NCBI RefSeq assembly: GCF_009663685.2
Contig: NZ_RCOG02000006.1
Location: 62,001-126,000 of the forward strand
Direction: 5' to 3'
Source of the DNA: Cupriavidus sp. U2
GTDB lineage: Bacteria; Pseudomonadota; Gammaproteobacteria; Burkholderiales; Burkholderiaceae
Length of the DNA: 64,000 nucleotides
The notes under the pieces were generated by a model that searched no databases, was not told the DNA's origin, and saw only the letters and a program-made list of their open reading frames with translations. Below, in pieces: positions 27,309-36,121 of the stretch. Each line of letters opens with the position of its first letter. Within the stretch, counting starts at the first letter, position 1. Made by a program: the position numbers and the translations under genes.

Positions 27309-28151
27309 TCAGAAGCCTGGCTTGCGCCAGCGCAGCACGGCCTGCTCGGCCAGCGCCAATGCCTTGTCGAGCGTGAAGCCGACCGCGCCGACAACGATCA
27401 CCGCGGCGATGACCATGTCGAGCTGGAACAGCTGGCGCCCGTACACGATCATGTAGCCGAGCCCTTCCGACGAGGCCAGCAGTTCGACCACCACGAGCGC
27501 CAGCCACGCATGGGTCAGGCCGTATCGCACGCCGTTCCAGATCGGCGCCGCGGCGGCCGGGAAGACCACGCGCGCGAGCGTCTGCCAGCGCGTGAGCTTC
27601 AGCACGCGTGCCACTTCCAGATAGCGGGTGGGGACGTTGTGAATGCCCTTGTACGTGTTGATCGCGATGGGCACCAGCGCGGCCTTGGCGATCAGGATGA
27701 TCTTCAGCGCCTCGTCGATGCCCACCAGCAGCATCAGCAGCGGCAACCAGCCCAGCACCGGCACCTGGCTGAAGGCCTTGAACGTGGGATAGACGTAGTC
27801 GCGAAAGCGCGGCGACAGGCCCATCGCCGCACCCAGCGCCAGACCACCGGCGAGCCCGACCGCAAAGCCACCGGCCACGCGCAGCGCGCTGACCTGCAGG
27901 TTCGACCAGAGCTCGCCGCTGCGATACAGGTCTTCCAGCGTGGCCAGCACGGCATCCGGCGCGGGCAGCACCTGCGGTGGAATCCATTCGAAGCGTGCGG
28001 CCAGATACCAGAGCCCGAGTAGCGCCAGCGGCACGGGCCAGGCCAGCAGCGTGGCGCTCAGCCAGTCGCGCCGCCATGCTGGTGTGGCAGATGGGGCCGA
28101 CGCGGATTGCACCGCGGAAGGCACGTTGATTGCAATCGGTTGGGCGGCCAT
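27309..28151 (-). CDS. ABC transporter permease, SsuC/TauC type (second)
   Basis: 280 residues, six helices. The coupling loop is YLEVARVLKLTRWQTLARVVFPAAAAPIWNGVRYGLTHAWLALVVVELLASSEGLG. An ATG at 28151 has GGGAG upstream; a GTG at 28157 would overlap the previous stop as GTGA, but its spacing is too short. It is related to the neighbouring permease but clearly diverged, indicating an old duplication within the importer operon. Confidence 0.92.
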   Translation of the reverse strand: MAAQPIAINVPSAVQSASAPSATPAWRRDWLSATLLAWPVPLALLGLWYLAARFEWIPPQVLPAPDAVLATLEDLYRSGELWSNLQVSALRVAGGFAVGLAGGLALGAAMGLSPRFRDYVYPTFKAFSQVPVLGWLPLLMLLVGIDEALKIILIAKAALVPIAINTYKGIHNVPTRYLEVARVLKLTRWQTLARVVFPAAAAPIWNGVRYGLTHAWLALVVVELLASSEGLGYMIVYGRQLFQLDMVIAAVIVVGAVGFTLDKALALAEQAVLRWRKPGF

Positions 28152-28153
28152 GG

Positions 28154-29254
28154 TCACGCTCCCAGGATCTTGCCGTCAGGTTGATAGATGGGCCAGTAGC
28201 TCTGCAGGTGCAGGTCGTTGAGCGCGGTCTTCAGGTATCGCTGGTCGATCCACTGGTCGACGTCGAACCGCGCACGGCTCAGGCGGAAGCGATAGGCCTG
28301 CTCGCTGGCATCCTTGTAGCGGGAGACCAGGAACGGGTCGAAGTTCGGGTTCAGGCGCACGCGCAGCGGTTCACCGTCGAAATCCTCCTTCCAGTGGTCA
28401 TATGGCGTGCCGGCGCGGGCCCAGGTGCGCAGCACCTCCTCGCGGTGGCTTTCGTCGGACGCCCAGCGGGCCGCCTCGACGGCGGTCTTCACGAACTGCT
28501 GCGTGGCCTCGGGATAGCGGTTGCTGAAATCCTCGGTCACCAGCACATGGCTCTGGCGCGTGTAGATCGGCGACTGGTTCTTGCTGCTGTACAGAATGCG
28601 CACGGCCCCCTTGTCGCGCAGGCGCAGGATGTCCATGGCGCCAATCGCCGCGTCGATGTCGCGCGTGGACAGCGCAGCCAGATAGCCGGCCGTGTCCAGG
28701 TTCAGCAGCCGCAGATCCTTGTCCGTCAGGCCGTTGGCTTCCAGTAGCCGCAGTGCCGGCAGATGCATGTTGGTGCCCTTGAACAGCGACACACGCTTGC
28801 CGCGCAAGTCGGCCACGGTCTTCAGCGGCGAATCGGGCGGCACGCCGATATAGATGTTGGCGCGCACGCCCGTAGCCAGCACCAGCCGGGTCTTGAGCCC
28901 CGCCGCGCGGGCCACGATGGCGGGCAGGTCGCCCTGCAGCGCGAAGTCGAGCTGGCGGTTGGTCAGCGCCTCGTTGACCGCCGGGCCGGCGCCCTTGAAG
29001 AAGAACCACTCCACGCGGGTGCCGGCTGGCTTGAAGGCTTCCTCGAACCAGCCCCTGGCATGCGCGATCGCCAGCGAACTGCCGGCAAACGTTGGCGGCG
29101 TGCCGGTGGCCGGCTGCGCCACGCCGATACGGATCACATCGGGGCGGGCGCTGGCCGCTGCACCGAACGTGGAGAACAGCGCGGCGGCGCCAAGGCCGTG
29201 GCGGGCGATGCCGCGCAAGGCGGCGCGGCGCGCGGGATTGTGGGGCAGGGACAT
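28154..29254 (-). CDS. ABC transporter substrate-binding protein, sulfonate/aliphatic-sulfur type
   Basis: 366 residues, first gene of the operon. A Tat/Sec-like leader (PARRAALRGIARHGLGAAALF) precedes DVIRIGVAQPATGTPPTFAGSSLAIAHARGWFEEAF, then KGAGPAVNEALTNRQLDFALQGDLPAIVARA, typical of SsuA/NrtA/TauA periplasmic binders. The twin Arg (RRAALR) suggests Tat export. It is divergent from the methanethiol oxidase gene across a 198-bp interval that must hold both promoters. Confidence 0.92.
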   Translation of the reverse strand: MSLPHNPARRAALRGIARHGLGAAALFSTFGAAASARPDVIRIGVAQPATGTPPTFAGSSLAIAHARGWFEEAFKPAGTRVEWFFFKGAGPAVNEALTNRQLDFALQGDLPAIVARAAGLKTRLVLATGVRANIYIGVPPDSPLKTVADLRGKRVSLFKGTNMHLPALRLLEANGLTDKDLRLLNLDTAGYLAALSTRDIDAAIGAMDILRLRDKGAVRILYSSKNQSPIYTRQSHVLVTEDFSNRYPEATQQFVKTAVEAARWASDESHREEVLRTWARAGTPYDHWKEDFDGEPLRVRLNPNFDPFLVSRYKDASEQAYRFRLSRARFDVDQWIDQRYLKTALNDLHLQSYWPIYQPDGKILGA

Positions 29255-29452
29255 CGGGGCGCATGGTTGTGATCGGACGGACCAAGATAAGCGCCCTTGC
29301 CGCCGGGGCCGAAGGAATGAATTCGTTGCGCCATATCCGATGTGACGGCATATGGGCATGCGGATATCTTCGTTACCGCTGCGGGGGGCAGGCGCCTATG
29401 CTGGTAGATCGCACCGACGCACTTTGACCCCCGACGTCCAGGAGGTTTCACC

Positions 29453-30859
29453 ATGAACCTGCGGCCCGATCCGACCTTCCACGCATCGCCACGGCTCGCG
29501 ATGCAAGCCCCGGCGGAAGCCTACGCGTACACGCTGCTGCTGAGCCCCGATGGGTCGCAGCCCGATGCGCTGGCCGTCGTCGACGTCAATCCCGATTCGC
29601 CGCGCTACGGCACCGTCGTCCACACGGTGCCGATGACGGGGCGTGGCGACGAACTGCACCATTTCGGCTGGAACGCCTGTTCGTCCGCACTCTCGCCGCT
29701 GACCGGGCATGCGTTCCTGGAGCGGCGCTTCCTGATCATTCCCGGCATGCGAAGCTCGCGCATCTATGTTGTAGATACGAAGCCGGACCCGACGCAAGCG
29801 AAGCTCCACAAGGTCATCGAGCCAGAGGAGGTCTTCCGCAAGACCGGCTATTCGCGGCCCCACACCGTGCATTGCGGGCCGGAAGGCGTGTATGTGAGCA
29901 CGCTGGGCGGCGCCGGCCCCGATGGCACCGACGGCGCACCGGGCATCTTCATCATGGATTGCCAGACGTTCGAAGTGCTGGGCCGCTGGGAGATCGACCG
30001 CGGCACGCAGGACAAGCACTACGACTTCTGGTGGAACCTGCCGCGCGACTACATGGTGTCGAGCGAATGGGCGCTGCCGCCGCAGTTCGAGCGCGGCCTG
30101 GTGCCCGAGGACCTGCTGGCCAACCGCTACGGGCACCGGCTTCATTTCTGGGACCTGCGCGGGCGGCGCAACGTGCAGACGATTGACCTGGGCGCGCAGC
30201 ACCAGATGGCGCTGGAGGTGCGGCCCGCGCACGATCCGGTGCGCGAGTACGGGTTTGTCGGCGTGGTGGTCGATACCACGAACCTGGAGGGATCGATCTG
30301 GACATGGTGGCGCGAAGGCGGCGCGTTCCACATCGAGAAGACGGCCACGATTGCGCCCGAGCCCACGTCGCCGGACGATCTGCCCCCGTTGCTGAAGGGC
30401 TTTGGCGCGGTGCCGCCGCTGGTGACGGACATCGATCTGTCGCTCGACGACCGCTTTCTGTATGTGTCGTGCTGGGGCACGGGCGAAATGCGGCAGTACG
30501 ACGTCAGCGATCCGCGCAAACCCCGGCTGGCCGGATCGGTACACCTGGGCGGCATCGTCCGGCGCACGCCGCACCCCGACGGCTCGCCGTTCGCGGGCGG
30601 CCCGCAGATGGTGGAGATCAGCCGTGACGGCCGCCGCGTCTATTGGACCAATTCGCTGTATTCTACCTGGGACGACCAGTTCTATCCGGACGGCGTGCCC
30701 GGTACGCAGGTGATGGCGCATGCCGGCGCCGATGGAGGGCTGACGCTCGACGAACGTTTCCGGGTCACGTTTCCCGATGGTTATCGGGCCCACCAGATCC
30801 GGCTGGAAGGCGGCGACTGCTCGACCGATTCGTTCTGCTATCCGTCGGTGGACGCTTGA
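29453..30859 (+). CDS. mtoX: SBP56-type methanethiol oxidase (selenium-binding protein family)
   Basis: 468 residues, full family length. SBP56/MtoX proteins oxidise methanethiol to formaldehyde, hydrogen sulfide and peroxide, with a metal centre. Conserved blocks are visible: YGTVVHTVPM near the N-terminus, DELHHFGWNACSS, RPHTVHCGPEGVYVSTLG, HYDFWWNLPRDYMVSSEW, a VTDIDLSLDDRFLYVSCWGTGEMRQYDVSDP segment, PQMVEISRDGRRVYWTNSLYSTWDDQFYP and the C-terminal GDCSTDSFCYP. No signal peptide is seen, although some orthologues are periplasmic. Its stop overlaps a TTG start of the membrane protein. Confidence 0.9.
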   Translation: MNLRPDPTFHASPRLAMQAPAEAYAYTLLLSPDGSQPDALAVVDVNPDSPRYGTVVHTVPMTGRGDELHHFGWNACSSALSPLTGHAFLERRFLIIPGMRSSRIYVVDTKPDPTQAKLHKVIEPEEVFRKTGYSRPHTVHCGPEGVYVSTLGGAGPDGTDGAPGIFIMDCQTFEVLGRWEIDRGTQDKHYDFWWNLPRDYMVSSEWALPPQFERGLVPEDLLANRYGHRLHFWDLRGRRNVQTIDLGAQHQMALEVRPAHDPVREYGFVGVVVDTTNLEGSIWTWWREGGAFHIEKTATIAPEPTSPDDLPPLLKGFGAVPPLVTDIDLSLDDRFLYVSCWGTGEMRQYDVSDPRKPRLAGSVHLGGIVRRTPHPDGSPFAGGPQMVEISRDGRRVYWTNSLYSTWDDQFYPDGVPGTQVMAHAGADGGLTLDERFRVTFPDGYRAHQIRLEGGDCSTDSFCYPSVDA

Positions 30860-31518
30860 CTGCCATCTGGGAGCAGGCGGGGCTGTGGGCTGCCGTGCTG
30901 GCCAGCGGCCTGTACCACGGGCTCAATCCGGCGATGGGATGGCCGCTTGCGGTGTCCGGTGCGCTGATCACGCGCAGCGCACGCACGCTGCCGATGTCGC
31001 TGGGCTACCTGGGTGCCGGGCACGCGCTGGCCATCCTGGCGCTGACGTTGCCGTTCGGGCTGCTGGTGTCGCTGGCGGCGTGGGAGACGCAGATCCGCCT
31101 GGCCGCCAGCGTGCTGGTGGTGGCCTATGGCATTGCGCTACTGGTCTGGCGCCGTCACCCGCGCGCGCTGGCGCGCATTCCACCGTCGCGGCTGGCGTTC
31201 TGGTCGTTCGCCGTCGCCCTCGCCCATGGGGCAGGGCTGATGCTGGTGCCGATCTACCTCGGGCTCTGCGTCGCACGCGGTGATGGCGCACACGCGGCGG
31301 CCGGCGCGCTGGCTTTTGGCAATGCCGGCACTGCCGTGCTGGTGACGGCCCTGCACACCATGGCGATGCTGGCCACCGGCGGCGGGCTGGCATGGCTCAC
31401 ATTCCGCTACCTCGGCCCGCAGTTCGTCGCGCGCAGCTGGTTCAATCTCGACGCGGTGTGGGCGCTCAGCCTGGTGCTGGTGGGCGGTGCATCGCTGGCA
31501 CTGCTGGCGGTGGATTGA
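30856..31518 (+). CDS. Six-helix membrane protein coupled to methanethiol oxidase
   Basis: 220 residues from a TTG that overlaps the upstream TGA (TTGA at 30856). About six hydrophobic helices; the first contains GLYHGLNPAMGWPLAVSGA, where the conserved HGLNPAMGW looks like a metal- or proton-handling motif similar in style to the UreH/NicO type. A second His-containing helix is AVALAHGAGLMLVPIYLGLC. I do not recognise a named family. The stop-start coupling makes it a dedicated partner of the methanethiol oxidase, perhaps for metal delivery or thiol/sulfide transport. A perfect 9-bp hairpin follows. Confidence 0.75.
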   Translation: MTAIWEQAGLWAAVLASGLYHGLNPAMGWPLAVSGALITRSARTLPMSLGYLGAGHALAILALTLPFGLLVSLAAWETQIRLAASVLVVAYGIALLVWRRHPRALARIPPSRLAFWSFAVALAHGAGLMLVPIYLGLCVARGDGAHAAAGALAFGNAGTAVLVTALHTMAMLATGGGLAWLTFRYLGPQFVARSWFNLDAVWALSLVLVGGASLALLAVD

Positions 31519-31554
31519 TTTGTCGCCCGAGTGCGTTGTCGTTTGATCTCACTC

Positions 31555-31582
31555 CATCACGGATATCGGCTGTTCCGTGATG
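31555..31582. terminator. Hairpin after the methanethiol oxidase unit
   Basis: CATCACGGA / TCCGTGATG is a perfect 9-bp inverted repeat with a 10-nt loop, 37 nt after the stop codon. No T-run follows. Confidence 0.55.
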
Positions 31583-31636
31583 CAATAGCCGCGCGGCTGG
31601 GGTGAAGTTCGACAGGTCGCGAGAGCCCCTGTATCG

Positions 31637-32320
31637 ATGATGAGCAGGACAACAAGAAGCGACAGTGCAAGGTCCGGTGCCTATACGAATATTCTCAAAA
31701 ACATGAATTCGCTGATTTCCGCAGTGGGGGCTTTTGCACCGCAGGCGCAGGATGCAGGTCTGACCGTCAGTCAACTTACTGTCGCCGGCATCCTGGCCGC
31801 GGCGATCGTGGGCATCGTGCTGGGCGTCATGACCTACATGGCCGGTCACAACCGCGATATCGTGCATGCGGAGTTCAAACCGTTGGTGGCAAGGCTGGAT
31901 GGCGTCGAGAAGCATCTTGAGCAGATTGATATCCGTCTGGACATCATGGATACCCGTTTCGACAAGATCGATATCCGTCTGGACAAGATGGACGACCGCC
32001 TCGACAAGATGGATGACCGTTTCGACAAGATCGATATCCGTCTGGACAAGATGGACGACCGCCTCGACAAGATGGATGACCGTTTCGACAAGATCGATAT
32101 CCGCCTCGACAAGATGGACGACCGCTTCGACAAGATCGATATCCGCCTCGACAAGATGGACGACCGCTTCGACAAGATGGACGACCGCTTCGACAAGATG
32201 GACAACCGCTTCGACAAGATGGACGAGCGGATGGACAGGATGGAAGTCAAACTCGACAAGGTGGCGGACGACGTTGGCGTGCTGGTGCAGGTAGTGACGC
32301 GGCTGGTGGAGAACCGGTAA
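31637..32320 (+). CDS. Membrane-anchored coiled-coil protein with 16 heptad repeats
   Basis: 227 residues, or 205 if ATG 31703 (MNSLISAV) is used; neither has a strong ribosome-binding site. One membrane helix (residues about 46-68, TVAGILAAAIVGIVLGVMTYM) is followed by 16 strict heptads of the types IDIRLDK and MDDRFDK, then a short tail ending VTRLVENR. Hydrophobic I/M and L/F at positions a and d alternate with Asp/Lys/Arg, giving a long charged coiled coil in the cytoplasm or periplasm. No enzymatic domain is seen. It resembles Bdr-type or DUF1640-like repeat proteins only in style. Confidence 0.75.
   Translation: MMSRTTRSDSARSGAYTNILKNMNSLISAVGAFAPQAQDAGLTVSQLTVAGILAAAIVGIVLGVMTYMAGHNRDIVHAEFKPLVARLDGVEKHLEQIDIRLDIMDTRFDKIDIRLDKMDDRLDKMDDRFDKIDIRLDKMDDRLDKMDDRFDKIDIRLDKMDDRFDKIDIRLDKMDDRFDKMDDRFDKMDNRFDKMDERMDRMEVKLDKVADDVGVLVQVVTRLVENR
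31925..32260 (+). repeat. Tandem 21-bp repeats (heptad coding)
   Basis: Sixteen in-frame 21-bp units, many near-identical in DNA (GACAAGATGGACGACCGC and GACAAGATCGATATCCG types). High DNA identity in the middle of the array indicates recent expansion. Confidence 0.92.
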
Positions 32321-32390
32321 CGCCAGCGGAAGGTGTTGTCGTCCGGCGCACCGGTGTCATTGGCCAGCTAGGGCTGACACCCAGGCATGG

Positions 32391-33275
32391 TCAGTCGTCG
32401 CTCTTGTAGCGGCCGTCGAGTTCGTCGTACAGCGGCTTCCTGACCAGCCGCTGCCGCTCGCCGAATGGCGCGACGATGGCCGGGTCTTCGTTCATCTGGC
32501 CGTTGGTCTGCAGCATGTCCAGCGCCTGCTGCATCCCCCGTACGGCACCTTGCAGCGCGGCGTTGGCGTACAGCACCAGGCCGTAGCCCAGACGCTCCAG
32601 CGCGTCGCGGCCCTGCACTGGCGTCTTGCCGCCGATCACGATGTTGATCAGCAGCGGCGTATTGAACAGCCCGGGCAGCCGTTCAATGTCCTTGAGATCC
32701 TCGATGGCTTCCAGGAACAGGATGTCGGCGCCGGCTTCGGCAAAGCGGTGGCCGCGATCGATGGCGTCGTCGATGCCATGCACGGCGGCGGCGTCCGTGC
32801 GCGCCACGATCAGGAAGTTGGGGTCGTCGCGCGCATCGGTGGCAGCGCGGATCTTGCCGACCATCTCGCCCGTGCTCACGACCTGCTTGCCGGCGAAGTG
32901 GCCGCACTTCTTCGGCATGACCTGATCTTCGAGCTGGATGGCATCGGCGCCGGCGCGCTCCAGCGTCCGCACGGCGTGGTGAACGTTCAGCGCGTTGCCG
33001 AAGCCGGTATCGGCATCCACCAGCAGGGGCAGGTCGACGGCATCGCGCACGCGGGCGGTGTGCTCGGCCATGTCGCTCAGGCCGATGAAGCCCAGGTCGG
33101 GCAGGCCGAACGACATGTTGGTGACGCCGGCGCCGGTCAGGTACAGGGCCTGGAAGCCAAGGTCTTCGATCACGCGCGCGCTCATGGCATTGAATGCGCC
33201 GGGCATCAGCAGCGCCTTGCGCGTTGCCACCTGCTGCCGGAAGGCCTGTCTGCGGGAAGATGCTTTGGAGGTCAT
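32391..33275 (-). CDS. Isocitrate lyase/PEP mutase superfamily enzyme
   Basis: 294 residues. A TIM barrel with LMPGAFNAMSARVIEDLGFQALYLTGAGV, the LLVDADTGFGN metal-binding Asp cluster, IQLEDQVMPKKCGHF (the KKCGH active-site loop) and FLIVARTDAAAVHG. Members cleave C-C or C-P bonds of small oxo-acids: methylisocitrate, carboxyvinyl-phosphonate, oxaloacetate, 2,3-dimethylmalate. KKCGH is characteristic of lyases, so 2-methylisocitrate lyase-like or oxaloacetate decarboxylase-like is most probable. It has no operon partner that would settle the substrate. Confidence 0.88.
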   Translation of the reverse strand: MTSKASSRRQAFRQQVATRKALLMPGAFNAMSARVIEDLGFQALYLTGAGVTNMSFGLPDLGFIGLSDMAEHTARVRDAVDLPLLVDADTGFGNALNVHHAVRTLERAGADAIQLEDQVMPKKCGHFAGKQVVSTGEMVGKIRAATDARDDPNFLIVARTDAAAVHGIDDAIDRGHRFAEAGADILFLEAIEDLKDIERLPGLFNTPLLINIVIGGKTPVQGRDALERLGYGLVLYANAALQGAVRGMQQALDMLQTNGQMNEDPAIVAPFGERQRLVRKPLYDELDGRYKSDD

Positions 33276-33369
33276 GGGTGGGGCTCCAGTCTGGCCGGGA
33301 TGCCGATGGGCATCCCGGACGCGCGGGAAAGGCGGCGCGCAATGCAGGCTGAAGATTACACCCTGGCGA

Positions 33370-33687
33370 TCAACGCTTCAGGTATTCCTTGAGCGGGTCA
33401 AGCCATTCGATGGTGCGCGGGGCCTTGAGCAGCGTGGGCAGCGCGGCTTCGTACGCCTGCCGGTACGGCTTGGGAAGATGCCGGGTGCGGAAGTCCTCCG
33501 CCGAGCAGGCCCAGGTTTCATAGACCACCAGCGTGTCCGGGTCGTCGCTGGACCGATGCAGGAACGTGTTGATGAAATCGGGCTCGCCGGCCATGGTCTC
33601 CAGCACCTGATGCAACTGGGCCTGCAGGGCTTCGCGATGCTCCGGCTTGCCCGGCAGGCGGACGATGAACGAGGTGATGTGGGGCAT
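33370..33687 (-). CDS. Putative quinol monooxygenase (ABM domain)
   Basis: 105 residues. The single antibiotic-biosynthesis-monooxygenase fold shows HITSFIVRLPGKPEHREALQAQLHQVL and FLHRSSDDPDTLVVYETWACSAEDFRTRH, as in the YgiN group, cofactor-free enzymes that oxidise quinols or act as stress proteins. It lies 22 nt before the flavodoxin-like quinone-reductase-type gene in transcription order, a common pairing of quinone reductase with ABM protein. Confidence 0.85.
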   Translation of the reverse strand: MPHITSFIVRLPGKPEHREALQAQLHQVLETMAGEPDFINTFLHRSSDDPDTLVVYETWACSAEDFRTRHLPKPYRQAYEAALPTLLKAPRTIEWLDPLKEYLKR

Positions 33688-33709
33688 GTGGGTTCTCCGG
33701 GCAGGCGAA

Positions 33710-34351
33710 TCAGGCGGCGGCCTTCAGTTCGACGACCCGCCCGGTGTCCAGCGCCGCCAACGCGGCGCGCCCGGCCTTCAGTTCGCGCGCGACTTGCGCC
33801 ACGCGTGCGCCCAGGTGCTCGGCAGTCCGCAGGTCGGCAGGCGGCGGGCCCATTTCGGCGCTCACGTCGGCATCGGACTGCGCGGCGGCACCGATGAAGA
33901 AGCCGTGGCGATTCAGGGTGTCCTCGGTCGTGGTCGAGCTGTTGTGCCCGGTCGCCAGGCCCAGGTTGACCCAGTGCATCTGGTGCTGGGCGGCAAAAAT
34001 CGCCATCTGCTGCAGCGTGACGAGCTTGTCGCCCGAGCGTGACGCGGCGTTGGTGAAGCCGGCGGCCACCTTGTTGGCCCAGCGGAAGCCCTTGGCGAAC
34101 ACATTGCGCGACGTGGCATCCATGAACATCTTGAACTGTCCGGACGCGCTGCCCATGTAGGTCGGCGCGCCAAAGATGATGGCGTCCACCTGCTCAAGCT
34201 TGTCCCAGTACTGGTCGATCTCGTCGACGCTGATCAGCAGGGCGGTGGTGTCTGCCGTGCCCGCCGCGCCGCGTGCCACGGCTTCTGCCTGCTTGGCGGT
34301 GTGGCCGTAGCCGCTGTGGTAGACGATTGCAACCTGGGTGGGGGTGGTCAT
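33710..34351 (-). CDS. Flavodoxin-family NAD(P)H-dependent oxidoreductase
   Basis: 213 residues. FMN-binding signatures: VAIVYHSGYGHTAKQAEAVARG (phosphate loop), DAIIFGAPTYMGSASGQFKMFMDATS and FTNAASRSGDKLVTLQQM. This is the WrbA-like NAD(P)H:quinone reductase pattern; two-electron quinone reduction would fit the adjacent ABM monooxygenase. Start MTTPTQV chosen because conservation begins there, although the same frame is open upstream. Confidence 0.9.
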   Translation of the reverse strand: MTTPTQVAIVYHSGYGHTAKQAEAVARGAAGTADTTALLISVDEIDQYWDKLEQVDAIIFGAPTYMGSASGQFKMFMDATSRNVFAKGFRWANKVAAGFTNAASRSGDKLVTLQQMAIFAAQHQMHWVNLGLATGHNSSTTTEDTLNRHGFFIGAAAQSDADVSAEMGPPPADLRTAEHLGARVAQVARELKAGRAALAALDTGRVVELKAAA

Positions 34352-34522
34352 TTCTGGCTCCGGGTGAGAGGAAGGTGAAGCCAGTATGGTCGGGGCGACC
34401 TGTTCCCGGTAGGCACAGGTACGGAAAAGGATTTTCAACCAAAAGTTGAAGTGGCGAAGCGTCCACCAAAGCGCCCGGCCGTCATCCATGGTCGGCCGAC
34501 GGCGCTGTGGCTGCCCTCAGTG

Positions 34523-35086
34523 TCAGAGGGGCGCCGGCACTGGCGCCTTTGCCGGCGCCGCAGGCTGGGCCGGCGCTGACGGCGCCTTGTCCGAGTTGCT
34601 GTTGTAGGCAAAGTAGCGCGCCTTGGCGCCCTTGCCCCAGTACGCCACCGTGAACTGCTTGCCGTCGCGGGCGTACAGCAGTTCCAGGCTGCCATTGGAC
34701 GCCGCCCATTCCGCGTAGCCGTTCTGGGCGTTAGGTTCGGTCTTGCGCTTCGATTCGTAGCGGGCGTCGAGCTTGTGGGTGACGTCGTCGAGCGCGGTGC
34801 GGTCGAAGGTCAGCGTCACCAGCGTCACCAGATCCTGGCCGTCGCAGTTCACCACCGCACGGGTCAGGCCCGGCAGGTTGAAGCGTTCCAGGCGCTTCAG
34901 CTCGAAGGCGTCGCCGCCGGCCCATGCCGCCGCGCCGGTCCTTTCGCGATTCGGGCCCGGCGTCAGCCGTGCGCACGAGGTCTTGCCAAGCTCCAGGCCA
35001 AGGGGGGCGGCCACGCCGCCAGCAGTAGGCTGGGCCTGGGCGACGGATGCCAGCCCGACGGCGGCCAGCAGGATCAGGGTCTTCAT
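34523..35086 (-). CDS. Periplasmic protein of unknown function
   Basis: 187 residues with a clear signal peptide (MKTLILLAAVGLASVAQAQ, cleavage after QAQ). The mature domain carries two cysteines (TSCARL and VNCDGQD), probably a disulfide, and a region LDARYESKRKTEPN with a following WAASNGSLELLYARDGKQFTVAYW. The last 25 residues are Ala/Pro-rich. I recognise no family with confidence. It lies 30 nt downstream of the LysR-type gene on the same strand. Confidence 0.75.
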   Translation of the reverse strand: MKTLILLAAVGLASVAQAQPTAGGVAAPLGLELGKTSCARLTPGPNRERTGAAAWAGGDAFELKRLERFNLPGLTRAVVNCDGQDLVTLVTLTFDRTALDDVTHKLDARYESKRKTEPNAQNGYAEWAASNGSLELLYARDGKQFTVAYWGKGAKARYFAYNSNSDKAPSAPAQPAAPAKAPVPAPL

Positions 35087-35116
35087 GGGAATGCTTCCAA
35101 ACGATGTCGCAAGATT

Positions 35117-36031
35117 TTACGGCTTTCCGGCGGGCGGACTTGAGGCGTCGGGCTCGCCGCCGCCGATCAGTTGGCGCGCCAGCAGACCTGCGTGCGGTGT
35201 CAGCGCGCCAAAATCGCGCGCGCACAGGAACAGCCTGCGCGTGGCCCACGGTTCCGACAGCGGCAGGATGGCCAGGCCGTGCGGCATCGACCTGGCCAGC
35301 GCGCTGGACACGATCGAGATGCCGATCCCGGCATCGACCAGCATCGCCACATGTTCCACGTTGCGCAGTTGCACGCGATAGTGCAACTGGTGCCCCAGCC
35401 GCGACGCGCGCTCGGCCAGGTGCGTTTCCAGTGCCGTGTCCGCCATGCCCACGATCGGCTCGCCGACGATGTCGGCGAATGCCACGTCTGGCTGCCCGGC
35501 GAGCCGGTGCTGGCGGCCGGCCACCACTACCAGTTGGTCCTCGGCGATGCGGTGTGTCTGCAGATTCGCGAAATCGGCAAAATCGGCCACGATACCCAGT
35601 TCGGCGCGTCCCTCCACCAACGCCTGGACGATCTCGGGGCTCGGGCGTTCGCCCAGGTCGAGCGACAGGTCAGGATGCGCGGCCAGGAAGCGGCGCAGGT
35701 GCGGCGGCAGGAACGACGCCAGCGCGGCAGTGTTCGACAGCAGGCGGATGCGGCCCTTGAGGCCCGTGGCATAGCTGCGCAGTTCGCCACGCATCTGCTC
35801 GACCTGGCCCAGGATGGACCGCGCGTGCCGCACCAGCGCCTCGCCGGCAGCCGTTGGGCTCACGCCGCGCCGGTTGCGCTCCAGCAATGGCGCCCCCAGC
35901 GTGGCCTCCATGCCGGCAATCCGTTCGCTGACGGACGCCAGGGCCAGATGCATCGACCGGGCGCCCTGAGTCAGGCTGCCGCATTCCACCACACTCAGGA
36001 ACAGCCGCAAATCGGTCAGATCGAAGCGCAT
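35117..36031 (-). CDS. LysR-family transcriptional regulator
   Basis: 304 residues. The N-terminal winged HTH reads MRFDLTDLRLFLSVVECGSLTQGARSMHLALASVSERIAGMEATLGAPLLERNRRGVSPTAAGE in its parts, and the effector domain includes LDLGERPSPEIVQALVEGRAELGIVADF. It is divergent from the TauE/SafE-type permease gene by 90 bp, the usual LysR-target arrangement, so it probably regulates that exporter. Confidence 0.94.
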   Translation of the reverse strand: MRFDLTDLRLFLSVVECGSLTQGARSMHLALASVSERIAGMEATLGAPLLERNRRGVSPTAAGEALVRHARSILGQVEQMRGELRSYATGLKGRIRLLSNTAALASFLPPHLRRFLAAHPDLSLDLGERPSPEIVQALVEGRAELGIVADFADFANLQTHRIAEDQLVVVAGRQHRLAGQPDVAFADIVGEPIVGMADTALETHLAERASRLGHQLHYRVQLRNVEHVAMLVDAGIGISIVSSALARSMPHGLAILPLSEPWATRRLFLCARDFGALTPHAGLLARQLIGGGEPDASSPPAGKP

Positions 36032-36121
36032 CCCGTCCTCCTCTAGCTTTCGGTTTTGCCGAAGTCTAGCACCGGAAAAGCCAGATTGCGGGTGCCCGGC
36101 CCGATGGCTAGGATTCGCTCC

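Noticed and set aside
31925..32260. Short tandem repeats as a CRISPR array
   Set aside because: The units are directly adjacent 21-bp in-frame codon repeats with no unique spacers.
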